Part shown: piece after piece, positions 1 to 8,854 of the stretch
Layout of the letters: the number at the start of each line of letters is the position of its first letter
Numbering within the stretch: position 1 is the stretch's first letter
NCBI RefSeq assembly: GCF_015476115.1
Contig: NZ_CP064295.1
Location: 124,001 to 188,000 of the forward strand
Length of the DNA stretch: 64,000 nt
DNA from: Aegicerativicinus sediminis
GTDB taxonomy: Bacteria; Bacteroidota; Bacteroidia; Flavobacteriales; Flavobacteriaceae
Direction of reading: 5' to 3'
The notes under the pieces: model-generated
Databases searched by the model: none
Told to the model about the DNA's origin: nothing
The model's input: only the letters and a program-made list of their open reading frames with translations
Made by a program: the position numbers and the translations under genes

Positions 1-70
1 CTAAGCAATTTTGACAATCTACAAGACACTGTTGACATGCCTCTATACATTCCTTATAAATACTATTCAT
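1..70 (-). CDS. Four-helix-bundle Cys-rich copper-binding protein (DUF326/Csp-like), partial
   Basis: The reverse strand opens with ATG at 70 and reads 23 codons to the left window edge with no stop. Cysteines fall at residues 8, 12, 15, 19 and 22, giving the repeated CxxxCxxC spacing (ECIEACQQC, then VDCQNC) seen at the N-terminus of DUF326/Csp-type four-helix-bundle proteins. That family packs Cys-lined helices that store Cu(I), and it is often mislabelled ferredoxin. Only the first helix is visible, so the assignment rests on Cys spacing alone. It is divergent from the DUF1684 gene, with about 100 bases between the two starts. Confidence 0.6.
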   Translation of the reverse strand, partial: MNSIYKECIEACQQCLVDCQNCL

Positions 71-173
71 TTTCAAAAAATTTGATTTTGATGAAAATAT
101 TTGATCTAAAATTCACTTATTTGTTGAATCAATTTAATTTTTGCAGTATTTACCGAGAAAGCCTGACCTATAA

Positions 174-1070
174 ATGAGAAAATTTAAACCTCTAAAGATT
201 TCTATTCTTGGATTAATTTCTTTGCTTGCAATTTCTTGCAATACACCCAACAAGTCTATTATTTCTATAGATTACCAAAATGAAATGGATACTTATTGGA
301 AGAAAAGACGTGATTCAAGAGAAAATAATTATCTAAAATTATGCGGATTCCTTAAACTTGAAGATTCTATTTCTTTTTTCGGTTACAATGATGACTTAAG
401 TCCTGAGATCAACGAACCTATGAGTGATACCATAGGTAAATTTTTAACCACCACCGACTCGATACTATTTTTCCCCTTAAATCAGCATAATACTAGAACT
501 GAGGACGGAAAAACAATTGAAAAATTAAACTATCCATTAGACAGCAATGGCAATTCGGAAAAACTATATTTCAAAGATTTGTATTGGCAGATAATTACCA
601 GATCAAATAAAAAATATGTTCGGGTGTGGCATTCCAAAAATCCAGCTGTAGAACATTTTAAGGGGTACGAAAAATTCCCTTTGAATTCTGATTTAAGACT
701 TAAAGCCTATTTTAAATATTACGAGGAAGCCAAACATGAAGAAGTGAAATCTCAACTCGGCCTTCCTTCTTCCCAATCCTTTGTTGGAAAATTAACCTTT
801 ATGTTCAACGAAAACAATTATTCCCTAGATGTTGTAACTGATGGTTTTTTAATGGTTAGTGATGACACTTCTGGCGAAAAAACTTATGGCGGTGGCAGAT
901 ATCTGGATTTGGATTTGCCCGAGAAAAATGATTCTATAATTCTAGACTTCAATAAACTATATAATCCTCCTTGTATATTCAGTGATTTCACAACATGTAT
1001 ATATCCCCCAACTCAAAATTATTTGCCGTTTCAAGTATTGGCAGGTGAAACCTCCATGGCTAAACAATGA
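174..1070 (+). CDS. DUF1684 family lipoprotein
   Basis: The 298-residue product begins with a lipoprotein signal: MRKF, a hydrophobic core, then lipobox LAISC with Cys22. The body fits DUF1684: a W-x3-R-x4 helix near residue 40, a middle beta domain, and the family's C-terminal Cys/Pro segment (PPCIFSDFTTC, then PP.QN.LP..V.AGE near residues 265-292). The biochemical function of DUF1684 is not established to my knowledge. The protein is presumably anchored on the periplasmic side of a membrane. It stands alone, followed by an 82-base gap and a lysoplasmalogenase gene. Confidence 0.85.
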   Translation: MRKFKPLKISILGLISLLAISCNTPNKSIISIDYQNEMDTYWKKRRDSRENNYLKLCGFLKLEDSISFFGYNDDLSPEINEPMSDTIGKFLTTTDSILFFPLNQHNTRTEDGKTIEKLNYPLDSNGNSEKLYFKDLYWQIITRSNKKYVRVWHSKNPAVEHFKGYEKFPLNSDLRLKAYFKYYEEAKHEEVKSQLGLPSSQSFVGKLTFMFNENNYSLDVVTDGFLMVSDDTSGEKTYGGGRYLDLDLPEKNDSIILDFNKLYNPPCIFSDFTTCIYPPTQNYLPFQVLAGETSMAKQ

Positions 1071-1152
1071 TTAAAAATCTTTTGAGGGTTCTATTTATTG
1101 GGTTCAGATTAGATAAAAATTATTCCATATTTTGCAATGCAATAACTAACTA

Positions 1153-1848
1153 TTGAAAAAACGGCTTAAAATATTCCTTTGCTTTTTCATTATTCTGGTA
1201 ATCAGTGAACTGTTTATTTTAAAGACACCAGATTTATCAGAATATAGAATTGTAAGCAAACCGGTAATTTTACTTTCTCTGTTACTTTTTTACGCGTTTA
1301 ATTCTAGGCACCTAAAATGGGAGGCTAGGATTTTTACCATTCTTGCACTCGGACTATCACTTTTTGGTGATGTTTTTTTATTATTTGAGGAGGAAAATTC
1401 CGGATTCTTCATCGCTGGTTTAATATCATTTCTGCTAGCCCATATTTGTTATATTATCGTATTTTCAAAAGATCGACATCCGAAAAAATTTAAGTATTTA
1501 TTTTTCTTGGCAATCGGAGCCTATTCATTTATGTTTTTTCGTCTTATTTATCCTGGATTACAAACGATGTTAATACCAGTTTTGATTTATGTAATGGTAA
1601 TATTAGGGATGTTGAGTACAGCTTTTTTAAGAAGGGTTGATCCTCAAATGAGTTATTTTTTAATTCTCGGAGGAGCCCTATTATTTTTAATTTCAGATAG
1701 TCTCCTAGCCTATAATAAATTCTATGGAAATTTCAACAACGCCAATTTATGGATAATGTTTACCTACGCCATGGCACAAGTTAGTATTGTTATAGGCTTA
1801 ATATATTCTAGGCGTATTTCGTTTATAAGGGAAATTCAAGAGGAATAA
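1153..1848 (+). CDS. Lysoplasmalogenase, YhhN/TMEM86 family membrane protein
   Basis: The 231-residue protein is almost entirely hydrophobic, with about eight predicted membrane segments, as expected for the YhhN/TMEM86 family. Eukaryotic members hydrolyse the vinyl-ether bond of lysoplasmalogens. Two intramembrane aspartates typical of the family are visible (LFGDVFLLF near residue 73 and ISDSLLAY near residue 180). The start is TTG at 1153, immediately ahead of the Lys/Arg-rich signal-anchor; no in-frame ATG lies close by. The substrate in a bacterium is unproven. Confidence 0.85.
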   Translation: MKKRLKIFLCFFIILVISELFILKTPDLSEYRIVSKPVILLSLLLFYAFNSRHLKWEARIFTILALGLSLFGDVFLLFEEENSGFFIAGLISFLLAHICYIIVFSKDRHPKKFKYLFFLAIGAYSFMFFRLIYPGLQTMLIPVLIYVMVILGMLSTAFLRRVDPQMSYFLILGGALLFLISDSLLAYNKFYGNFNNANLWIMFTYAMAQVSIVIGLIYSRRISFIREIQEE

Positions 1849-1922
1849 TTTCTCTAACCGTTAAAATTTAATTGTAACAATTTTTAAGATTAAGCTACCA
1901 ATAAGCAACTAACCTATCAGAA

Positions 1923-2417
1923 TTGGATAAAGCACTCGAAAATAATTTTGTGGATCATTTGGAGAAACACCAAAATATAGTTCACAAGATTTGTAGGATG
2001 TATACCCACGATCAGGAGTCTCATAACGACTTATTTCAAGAGATTACCATACAATTGTGGAAAGCCTATCCAAAATTTAGAGGGGATGCCAAATTTACTA
2101 CTTGGATGTACAGGGTGGGATTGAATACGGCCATTACTTTATATAGAAAATCAAAAAAGCGCGTTCAAACCCAAGAAATAGAAGGAGTTCAATATAAACT
2201 GAGGGCAAGGGAATATGATGATACTGAAGAGCAACAGTTAAAGTTAATGTATACTGCTGTAAAGCAACTTAATGATATTGAAAAAGCCTTAGTATTTCTC
2301 TATTTAGAAGATAAAAATTATAGCGAAATAAGCGAAACCCTAGGAATAACAGAAGTGAATGCCCGAGTTAAAATGAACCGGGTAAAAACCAAGTTGAAAA
2401 CAATATTAAATCCGTAA
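1923..2417 (+). CDS. ECF-type RNA polymerase sigma factor
   Basis: The 164-residue protein has sigma region 2 at about 10-75 (DLFQEITIQLWKAYPKFRG, then FTTWMYRV) and region 4 at about 105-160 (YLEDKNYSEISETLGIT.. followed by a Lys/Arg-rich recognition helix). There is no region 1 or 3, which is the ECF layout. The start is TTG at 1923. Three bases after its stop a membrane protein gene begins, so the two are very probably co-transcribed, as is usual for an ECF factor and its membrane regulator. The target regulon cannot be read from the window. Confidence 0.93.
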   Translation: MDKALENNFVDHLEKHQNIVHKICRMYTHDQESHNDLFQEITIQLWKAYPKFRGDAKFTTWMYRVGLNTAITLYRKSKKRVQTQEIEGVQYKLRAREYDDTEEQQLKLMYTAVKQLNDIEKALVFLYLEDKNYSEISETLGITEVNARVKMNRVKTKLKTILNP

Positions 2418-2420
2418 TAT

Positions 2421-3062
2421 ATGGATGAATTAGAATTATTAAAACGAGATTGGCAGAAGAGCGAGCATAGTTATCCTAAGGTATCCCAAGCCGAAATCTA
2501 CAGGATGCTACACCGACGCTCATCCTCCATTGTAAAATGGATTTTTATAATAAGCATTATTGAAATTGTTTTTTGGTCGCTTATGCCATTTTTGTTCAGG
2601 GATTCTGAAACCTTGAAAAAGTTTGAAGAATACCATGCAGAGAATATTATCATCCCCCTTACTGTAATTTCTTATGTAGTACTAGCCTATTTTATTTATA
2701 GATTTTTTAAAAATTACAAAAACATTAATGCTACAAGTACTATTAAATCCTTGATGCATTCCATTTTAAGAACAAGACGAACCGTTAAACATTATGTAGT
2801 ATTTAACTTAGCCTACATGGCTTTAACCATGTTTATTGTACTGGGAATCGAGTTCAATAGAGATGAGAAAATCAAATCGGTTATAGAAGAAGCCGCGGCT
2901 AATGGCGAATTATTAAAGTTTTATGCTTCTACAATATTCCTAGTACTTTTATTTGTAGCGCTTTTCGCCGTATTAATATTAATATTCTACTACCTAATTT
3001 ATGGTATTCTATTAAGGCGACTAAATAAAAACTACAGGGAACTAAAAAGATTAGAAGTTTAA
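2421..3062 (+). CDS. Membrane protein paired with ECF sigma factor (possible anti-sigma)
   Basis: The 213-residue product has an N-terminal cytosolic part (about 1-37, starting MDELELLKRDWQ) and four probable membrane helices at about 38-58, 75-95, 122-142 and 165-195. It ends in a basic tail (RRLNKNYRELKRLEV). It begins 3 bases after the sigma factor stop, so the two are translated as a unit. This arrangement is common in Flavobacteriia. No zinc-binding anti-sigma (ZAS) Cys/His motif is present. The anti-sigma role is inferred from gene order only. Its stop overlaps the stop of the convergent acyltransferase gene by 4 bases. Confidence 0.75.
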   Translation: MDELELLKRDWQKSEHSYPKVSQAEIYRMLHRRSSSIVKWIFIISIIEIVFWSLMPFLFRDSETLKKFEEYHAENIIIPLTVISYVVLAYFIYRFFKNYKNINATSTIKSLMHSILRTRRTVKHYVVFNLAYMALTMFIVLGIEFNRDEKIKSVIEEAAANGELLKFYASTIFLVLLFVALFAVLILIFYYLIYGILLRRLNKNYRELKRLEV

Positions 3063-3868
3063 TCCTCCGCACTCCAGCGACGCAATTGGTTTAGTTCTTC
3101 TTGTGCCTGTAATTCTTCCATAGGTATAACCTTTAGGAATGACGGATGTTGTTCTATTGAATATTCTATTTTTTCTACTATCGAGGCTATCGGTTCATTA
3201 TCATAATCTATTTCTAATGGCTTTTTTATCTCCATAGTTTGGAGTATATTTTTCTTTTTTATTCGAATACCTTTCTTATCAAAAGATCTTCTGAAACCAT
3301 CAATTACTATTGGAACCACTATAGGCCGATATTGCTTGATTATATGGGCTGTACCTTTTCTTATTGGCTTAAAGGGTGTTGTTGTACCTTGAGGAAAGGT
3401 AATAACCCAACCATCGTCTAAGGCTTTTTTAATGTTCGATATATCGCTCATTTTAACCTGTCGATTTACATCCTTACCAGCGGCTCTCCATGTTCTCTCT
3501 ATACTTATAGATCCTGCATAGGCCAAAACCTTAGGCAAAAACCCAGATTTCATTGTTTCCTTAGCAGCTACATAGTATACATTCAGTTTTGGTTGCCACA
3601 AATAACCCACATTTTTTATAGAATCCACCCTGCCCTTCAAACTAGCATTAAAGACATGGAACATCGCTACCACATCTGCAAAATAAGTTTGGTGATTAGA
3701 AATAAATAAAACATTGGTTTCTGGTAAGTCCTTTATAATTTCGGAACCTTCAATTTGCAATTCATTAAAACCCCTAAATCGTCTATGGGTTAGTGCACCC
3801 ATAATACGGATTAGCCATTTTTTTAGAAACAAAATATGGCCAAAAGGATTTCTTTTAAATAGCCCCAT
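3059..3868 (-). CDS. 1-acyl-sn-glycerol-3-phosphate acyltransferase-like (PlsC family)
   Basis: The 269-residue protein has the acyltransferase blocks I and III of the PlsC/LPLAT family: NHQTYFADV near residue 58 and FPQGTTTPF near residue 160, followed by a P.VPIVIDGF strand. The expected reaction is acyl transfer to lysophosphatidate or a related lysolipid at the inner membrane. Block I reads His-x5-Asp, one residue longer than the canonical His-x4-Asp, and block III has Gln where Glu is usual. The acceptor lipid is therefore uncertain. It precedes a Nudix gene on the other side of a 47-base gap, and the two probably form one transcript with the Nudix gene first. Confidence 0.82.
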   Translation of the reverse strand: MGLFKRNPFGHILFLKKWLIRIMGALTHRRFRGFNELQIEGSEIIKDLPETNVLFISNHQTYFADVVAMFHVFNASLKGRVDSIKNVGYLWQPKLNVYYVAAKETMKSGFLPKVLAYAGSISIERTWRAAGKDVNRQVKMSDISNIKKALDDGWVITFPQGTTTPFKPIRKGTAHIIKQYRPIVVPIVIDGFRRSFDKKGIRIKKKNILQTMEIKKPLEIDYDNEPIASIVEKIEYSIEQHPSFLKVIPMEELQAQEELNQLRRWSAED

Positions 3869-3915
3869 AGTCAGTTTTGAAAAAATAAGAATTACAAATT
3901 TAAGAAAATGCCTTA

Positions 3916-4557
3916 CTATTTCACGAGTTTCAGGAGTTCTTTTAGCTCACTTAACATCATGGCAGTGGCTCCCCAAACGATATGTCCCTGAAAATCATAA
4001 GCCGGAACTTTAACCTTTCTATCTAAAGAAGTCATCACTAAAGCCTCCAATTGGTTGGCATCATCCAATAATTCGGACAGATTAATTGGCACCATATCTT
4101 CCACTTCAGACTCTTGCTTAACAAATAAGGGACAATTGTCTACAATACCCAAAAAAGGAAATACTCTATAGTTTGATGGAGGAATATAAATTTCACTCAT
4201 AGACCTTACGAGTGATATGCAATTGCGCTGCACTCCGATTTCTTCTTCGGTTTCACGTAAGGCGGCATCCTCTAAGGAATTGTCATCTTTTTCAACCTTT
4301 CCACCGGGAAAACCAATTTGGTTAGAATGTATACCTTTATAAGTTTTCCTGAGAATCAGAGCGAGTTTCGAATTACCATATTCATCAGGGAAAATTAAAG
4401 CTAATACAGCCGCTAACCTAGCCCGATCAATTTGATTCCTATAACTTTCGATCAGGTCCTTTCTATAAGGAGGTGCCATTTTAAACTGAGCATCCTCCCC
4501 TGGGAGTTCTAGATTTTTTAACTTTGGAATCTGTAATTGAAAATCTTTAAAATACAT
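3916..4557 (-). CDS. CoA pyrophosphatase-type Nudix hydrolase (NudL-like)
   Basis: The 213-residue protein carries the CoA-Nudix signature: an upstream segment LALILRKTYKGIHSNQ running into GFPGGKVE, then the Nudix box ending RETEEEIGV (about residues 75-112). The FPGGK and REt.EEiG residues coordinate the catalytic metal in this family, which cleaves coenzyme A and its derivatives to 4'-phosphopantetheine and 3',5'-ADP. The length matches bacterial NudL proteins. It lies upstream of the acyltransferase gene on the same strand, and a link through acyl-CoA turnover is possible but inferred. Confidence 0.88.
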   Translation of the reverse strand: MYFKDFQLQIPKLKNLELPGEDAQFKMAPPYRKDLIESYRNQIDRARLAAVLALIFPDEYGNSKLALILRKTYKGIHSNQIGFPGGKVEKDDNSLEDAALRETEEEIGVQRNCISLVRSMSEIYIPPSNYRVFPFLGIVDNCPLFVKQESEVEDMVPINLSELLDDANQLEALVMTSLDRKVKVPAYDFQGHIVWGATAMMLSELKELLKLVK

Positions 4558-4612
4558 AATGCCTAGCCTTAATCTGTTAACGATTTAAAGGTAAATCGGT
4601 AGAAACTAAAGT

Positions 4613-5347
4613 ATGATGTTTAAAAAAATTGGACTATTGTGCCTTTTGGCAATCTTGCTTAATTGTGAAGATAAAAAATCTCAACAAACTAATACAAAAG
4701 AAAATAATTCAAAGGTAGATTCCACCTTATCACTTAAAGATTCTATTGATACTAAAACGACCAAGATAAAAGATACCATTCAAAAACCGGAGTATCCCTT
4801 CCTAACAGATGAAAATGCCATGGAGTTCTTCCTTCAATACGACAAGGAAAACAAAGAGAATAAAGTTCGGATAACCACTGATTTCGGTGATATAGAAATT
4901 GAACTATTTGATGAAACTAAATTTCACAGATCCAATTTTATTTACCTCACCAAAAGACACTATTTTGATGAAACCCAGTTTTATCGTGTTGTAAACAACT
5001 TTATCATCCAAGGCGGAAACACCGATGATGCGGAGGTAAAACATAAACGCTCAGAAATTGGCCATTATTTACTGCCAAAAGATACCCGCCATGGATTTAA
5101 ACATTACAGAGGCGTAGTGTCTATGCCGAGTAGTGAAATAGAGAATCCCCACAAGTTAGCGTCTCCTTATGAGTTCTTTATCGTTCAAAATCCTAATGGA
5201 GCTCATCACCTAGATGGAGACTATACCGCTTTTGGAAAGGTTACAAAAGGAATGGATGTGGTTGATGAAATAGCGAAACAAAAAACAGACAGGCGTGAGT
5301 GGCCTTTGCATAACATATACATCCGAAAGGCCGAAATTATAGATTGA
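4613..5347 (+). CDS. Cyclophilin-type peptidyl-prolyl isomerase lipoprotein
   Basis: The 244-residue precursor has a lipobox (LAILLNC, Cys18), then a low-complexity Ser/Lys/Thr linker to about residue 60. A compact cyclophilin domain (about 82-240) follows, with the hallmark F.DET.FYRVV.NFIIQGG segment near residue 120-135 and a final DVVD.I.K helix. It should catalyse cis-trans isomerisation of Xaa-Pro bonds in exported proteins, tethered to a membrane. The start is the first of two adjacent ATGs. It is followed by another lipoprotein enzyme gene 70 bases downstream. Confidence 0.93.
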   Translation: MMFKKIGLLCLLAILLNCEDKKSQQTNTKENNSKVDSTLSLKDSIDTKTTKIKDTIQKPEYPFLTDENAMEFFLQYDKENKENKVRITTDFGDIEIELFDETKFHRSNFIYLTKRHYFDETQFYRVVNNFIIQGGNTDDAEVKHKRSEIGHYLLPKDTRHGFKHYRGVVSMPSSEIENPHKLASPYEFFIVQNPNGAHHLDGDYTAFGKVTKGMDVVDEIAKQKTDRREWPLHNIYIRKAEIID

Positions 5348-5417
5348 TTCGTTCCTAAATCCCTCTTAAAGCCGTAAATTTGGAGTTAATTTTTTCAACT
5401 TATAAATTACCCTAAAA

Positions 5418-7574
5418 ATGTATAATAAATTAATAGCAGTTACTGGCTTAACGGCCATCCTATTGGTAACATCATGCAAGTATGAAACCGAAAATTCTGA
5501 AATGAAAGATGAAACCCAATCAACAGAAAATGTTTTGTTAGAGAAATGGACAGGTCCATATAGCGGCGTTCCTGCCTTCGACAAAATGGAAGTGAGCGAT
5601 GTAAAACCTGCAATGCGAAAGGCAATGGAATTAAGTTTGACGGAAATAGATTCCATAGCCAATAACCCAGAACCACCAAACTTCGAAAATACCATTGAAG
5701 CTATGGAGCGTTCAGGCAAAGCGTTAGATCGCGTTTTTGTGTATTATGGTATTTTCAGCAGCAACATGTCGAGCCCTGAGTTTAGGGAAGTTCAAACAGA
5801 ATTGGCACCGGAGATTTCTGAATATAGTTCAAAAATTTCTCAAAATGAAAAGCTGTTTCAACGTATAAAAACGGTTTACGAAAATGCAAAAACTAATCCT
5901 TTAGACCCTGATCAACAACGTGTATTAGAGTTAGTTTATAAGGATTTTGAAATGAATGGAGCGGATTTAGACGCTACCAAGAAAGCTCGATATGCAGAAA
6001 TTAATAAAGAACTTTCGTCATTGTACACCAAATTTTCAAACAATGTTTTACATGATGAGGAAAATTATGTGACCTTTTTAAATAAAGATCAACTTAGCGG
6101 ACTACCAGATGATTATATCAAATCGGCCGCACAAATTGCAAAAGACAAAGGTCATGAAGGCGAATATGCTGTAACTAACACCCGTTCATCAATGGATCCC
6201 TTTTTAACTTATTCAGATGAACGCGACTTAAGAAAAAAGGTATGGACCAATTATTATGCACGAGGCGACAACGGGGATGACTATGATAATAACGAATTAA
6301 TTGCGCAAATATTAAAATTGCGTAGAGAACGTGTTCAATTAATGGGTTATGATAATTACGCGGATTGGCGATTACAAGATCGTATGGCAAAAACTCCAGA
6401 AAATGCAATGGATCTTATGATGAAAGTTTGGCCAGCTGCAATTGCAAGGGTTGATGAAGAAGTTGCTGATATGCAAGAAATTGCCAAAGAGGAAGGCGCT
6501 AACATTACTATAGAACCCTGGGATTATAGATATTATGCAGAAAAGGTTAGAAAGAAAAAGTATGATCTTAATTCTGACGAGGTTAAACAATACTTACAAT
6601 TAGATAAATTAAGGGATGCCATTTTTTATGTGGCAGACCGATTATTTAATTATCAATTTACCCCTGTTGAAGAAGGGAAAGTACCTGTCTTTCATCCGGA
6701 TGTAAATGTTTGGGAAGTAACAGATAAAGATAGTGGTGAATTTATCGGGCTTTGGTATTTAGATCCCTTCGCAAGAACTGGAAAACGTTCTGGTGCTTGG
6801 GCAACTATGTACAGAAGTCACAACATGTTAGACGGTAAGCAAACTGTCCTTGCTTCCAACAACTCAAATTTTGTAAAAGCAGCTCCTGGGGAACCGGTAT
6901 TGATTTCCTGGGACGACGCAGAAACTTTTTTCCATGAATTTGGCCACGCTTTGCATTTCTTTTCTTCAAATGTTAAATATCCAACATTGAATAGCGGTGT
7001 TCGTGATTACACTGAATTTCAATCGCAACTATTGGAGCGTTGGTTATCTACAGATGAAGTAATAAATCAATTCTTAGTCCATTACCAGACTGGTGAACCA
7101 ATGCCTAAAGAATTGGTTGAGAAAATCAAAAAGTCTTCAACCTTTAATCAAGGTTTTGCAACCACCGAATATTTGGCTTCAGCCTTAATTGATATGAAGT
7201 TGCATTTGGCAGACCCAGATAATATCGATATCGATAAGTTTGAACGTGAAACATTACAGGAATTAAATATGCCTAAAGAATTACCTATGAGGCATAGAAC
7301 TCCACAATTTGGACATGTTTTTTCAGGAGAAGGATATGCAACAGCGTACTATGGTTATCTTTGGGCAGATGTCTTAACATCTGATGCTGCTGAGGCTTTC
7401 CAAGAAGCCAAAGGTGGATTTTATGATTCAGAGGTTGCTAAAAAGCTGGTGGAATATCTATTTGCTCCTCGAAATTCTATGGATCCTGCAGAAGCTTATC
7501 GACTATTTAGAGGAAGAGAAGCTGAAATTGATGCATTAATGCGCGACAGAGGTTTTCCAGTTCCTAAGAACTAA
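5418..7574 (+). CDS. M3 family zinc metallopeptidase (peptidyl-dipeptidase Dcp/OpdA-like) lipoprotein
   Basis: The 718-residue precursor has a lipobox ending in Cys20 (LLVTSC). The body aligns with thimet-oligopeptidase/Dcp proteins over its whole length. The zinc motif HEFGH lies at residues 506-510, and a Glu in the downstream DYTEFQSQLLERW segment would be the third ligand. The expected role is degradation of oligopeptides in the periplasm, given the lipoprotein signal. Typical cytosolic Dcp lacks such a signal. A strong terminator hairpin follows the stop. Dcp and OpdA specificity cannot be told apart here. Confidence 0.94.
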   Translation: MYNKLIAVTGLTAILLVTSCKYETENSEMKDETQSTENVLLEKWTGPYSGVPAFDKMEVSDVKPAMRKAMELSLTEIDSIANNPEPPNFENTIEAMERSGKALDRVFVYYGIFSSNMSSPEFREVQTELAPEISEYSSKISQNEKLFQRIKTVYENAKTNPLDPDQQRVLELVYKDFEMNGADLDATKKARYAEINKELSSLYTKFSNNVLHDEENYVTFLNKDQLSGLPDDYIKSAAQIAKDKGHEGEYAVTNTRSSMDPFLTYSDERDLRKKVWTNYYARGDNGDDYDNNELIAQILKLRRERVQLMGYDNYADWRLQDRMAKTPENAMDLMMKVWPAAIARVDEEVADMQEIAKEEGANITIEPWDYRYYAEKVRKKKYDLNSDEVKQYLQLDKLRDAIFYVADRLFNYQFTPVEEGKVPVFHPDVNVWEVTDKDSGEFIGLWYLDPFARTGKRSGAWATMYRSHNMLDGKQTVLASNNSNFVKAAPGEPVLISWDDAETFFHEFGHALHFFSSNVKYPTLNSGVRDYTEFQSQLLERWLSTDEVINQFLVHYQTGEPMPKELVEKIKKSSTFNQGFATTEYLASALIDMKLHLADPDNIDIDKFERETLQELNMPKELPMRHRTPQFGHVFSGEGYATAYYGYLWADVLTSDAAEAFQEAKGGFYDSEVAKKLVEYLFAPRNSMDPAEAYRLFRGREAEIDALMRDRGFPVPKN

Positions 7575-7590
7575 AACAATTCTTAATTAT

Positions 7591-7616
7591 AAAAGCCACC
7601 ATAAATGGTGGCTTTT
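7591..7616 (+). terminator. Rho-independent terminator after M3 peptidase
   Basis: Arms AAAGCCACC and GGTGGCTTT flank a 6-base loop and are followed by T residues, 17 bases past the peptidase stop. Confidence 0.85.
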
Positions 7617-7829
7617 CTATTAGTTTACAATTCAAATTAGATTATAACAACCTGAATTTCATTATTTTTATATTATAGCGATTTATTGAAGAACAACGAA
7701 AGTAACAGCAGTATTAGAAGAACAATTTGAGTTCTCCAAATGGAAATAAATTCTAGAAATCTTTTACTATTTACACCGTTTACAAATACTTAATTTCTGA
7801 CCTATAACCCTATGCTTAGTAGTTAACCA

Positions 7830-8675
7830 ATGATAAAATTGTCCAAAATCAAAATAAATGATTTACAATTTGATGTTCGTTCAGCAGGAGATCCTGAAAA
7901 TGAATTGGTTTTTTTTCTTCATGGTTTTCCCGAAACATCTGCAATGTGGACAGAATTAATGAAAAAAATATCAGGACATGGTTTTTATTGTGTAGCTCCG
8001 AACCTACGTGGATATAGCAAAGGAGCCTGTCCAAGAGGCAAAAAGAATTACACCATTGACAAATTACAAAAAGACGTTTTCGGTATTTCCGATTTGTTCG
8101 GAAACGAAAAATTTCATTTGGTCGCACACGATTGGGGGGCAATTATAGCTTGGCACATGGCATTTGATAGACCTGATCGAATTTTAACTTATACGGCACT
8201 TTCCGTTCCCCACCCCACCGCATTTAAAAGAGCATATAAAGAACACGAGGAGCAACGCAAAAAAAGTAGTTATATCAAACTTTTTATGATTCCCTTTTTA
8301 TCCGAATTTAAATTAAGGAAAAACAACCTAGCACTGCTTAGAAAACTTTGGAAACATACTAATCAAGAAGTTCTTGAAGACTATGTGTCCGTTTTCAGTA
8401 ATAAAAAATCTCTAACGGCTGCCTTAAATTACTATCGAGCAAATATGGGTGGAAAAAAAGGGAAACCCATTGGAAAAATTAATGTTCCTACGCTATTAAT
8501 TTGGGGCAATTCAGATTTGGCAGTTTCAAGGTTTGCTGTGGAAAACAACCAAACTTTTATGGGAAGTGACTACAAATTTGTAGAAGTAGAAGGTGGTCAT
8601 TGGTTAGTACAAACTAATTTTGAAGAGACTTACAAAAATTTAATCTCACACCTATCTAATCCTAACAGTAAATAG
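7830..8675 (+). CDS. Alpha/beta hydrolase, epoxide hydrolase/dehalogenase type
   Basis: The 281-residue protein shows the oxyanion-hole motif HGFPE (31-35) and the nucleophile elbow HDWGA with Asp101. An Asp nucleophile, rather than Ser, is the mark of epoxide hydrolases and haloalkane dehalogenases. A late GNSD strand and GGHW near the C-terminus supply the acid and the general base His. The HGFP form of the oxyanion motif favours epoxide hydrolase. There is no signal peptide, so it is presumably cytosolic. It is monocistronic, with about 250 bases upstream and 180 downstream. Confidence 0.87.
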   Translation: MIKLSKIKINDLQFDVRSAGDPENELVFFLHGFPETSAMWTELMKKISGHGFYCVAPNLRGYSKGACPRGKKNYTIDKLQKDVFGISDLFGNEKFHLVAHDWGAIIAWHMAFDRPDRILTYTALSVPHPTAFKRAYKEHEEQRKKSSYIKLFMIPFLSEFKLRKNNLALLRKLWKHTNQEVLEDYVSVFSNKKSLTAALNYYRANMGGKKGKPIGKINVPTLLIWGNSDLAVSRFAVENNQTFMGSDYKFVEVEGGHWLVQTNFEETYKNLISHLSNPNSK

Positions 8676-8854
8676 CTCGGTCAAAAAATCAACGGTTGCC
8701 TTTTAAAAATAATATCACTTACTCCTAAAGCAAAACCTTTATCTTTATTCCAGTTTTAAATTTATCAATCTTCCGATCAGCAAATTTTTAATTAAAAAAC
8801 CTCCTTATAATGGGAAGCCATTTCCATCATTAAAATGCAATAACCGATTTATCC

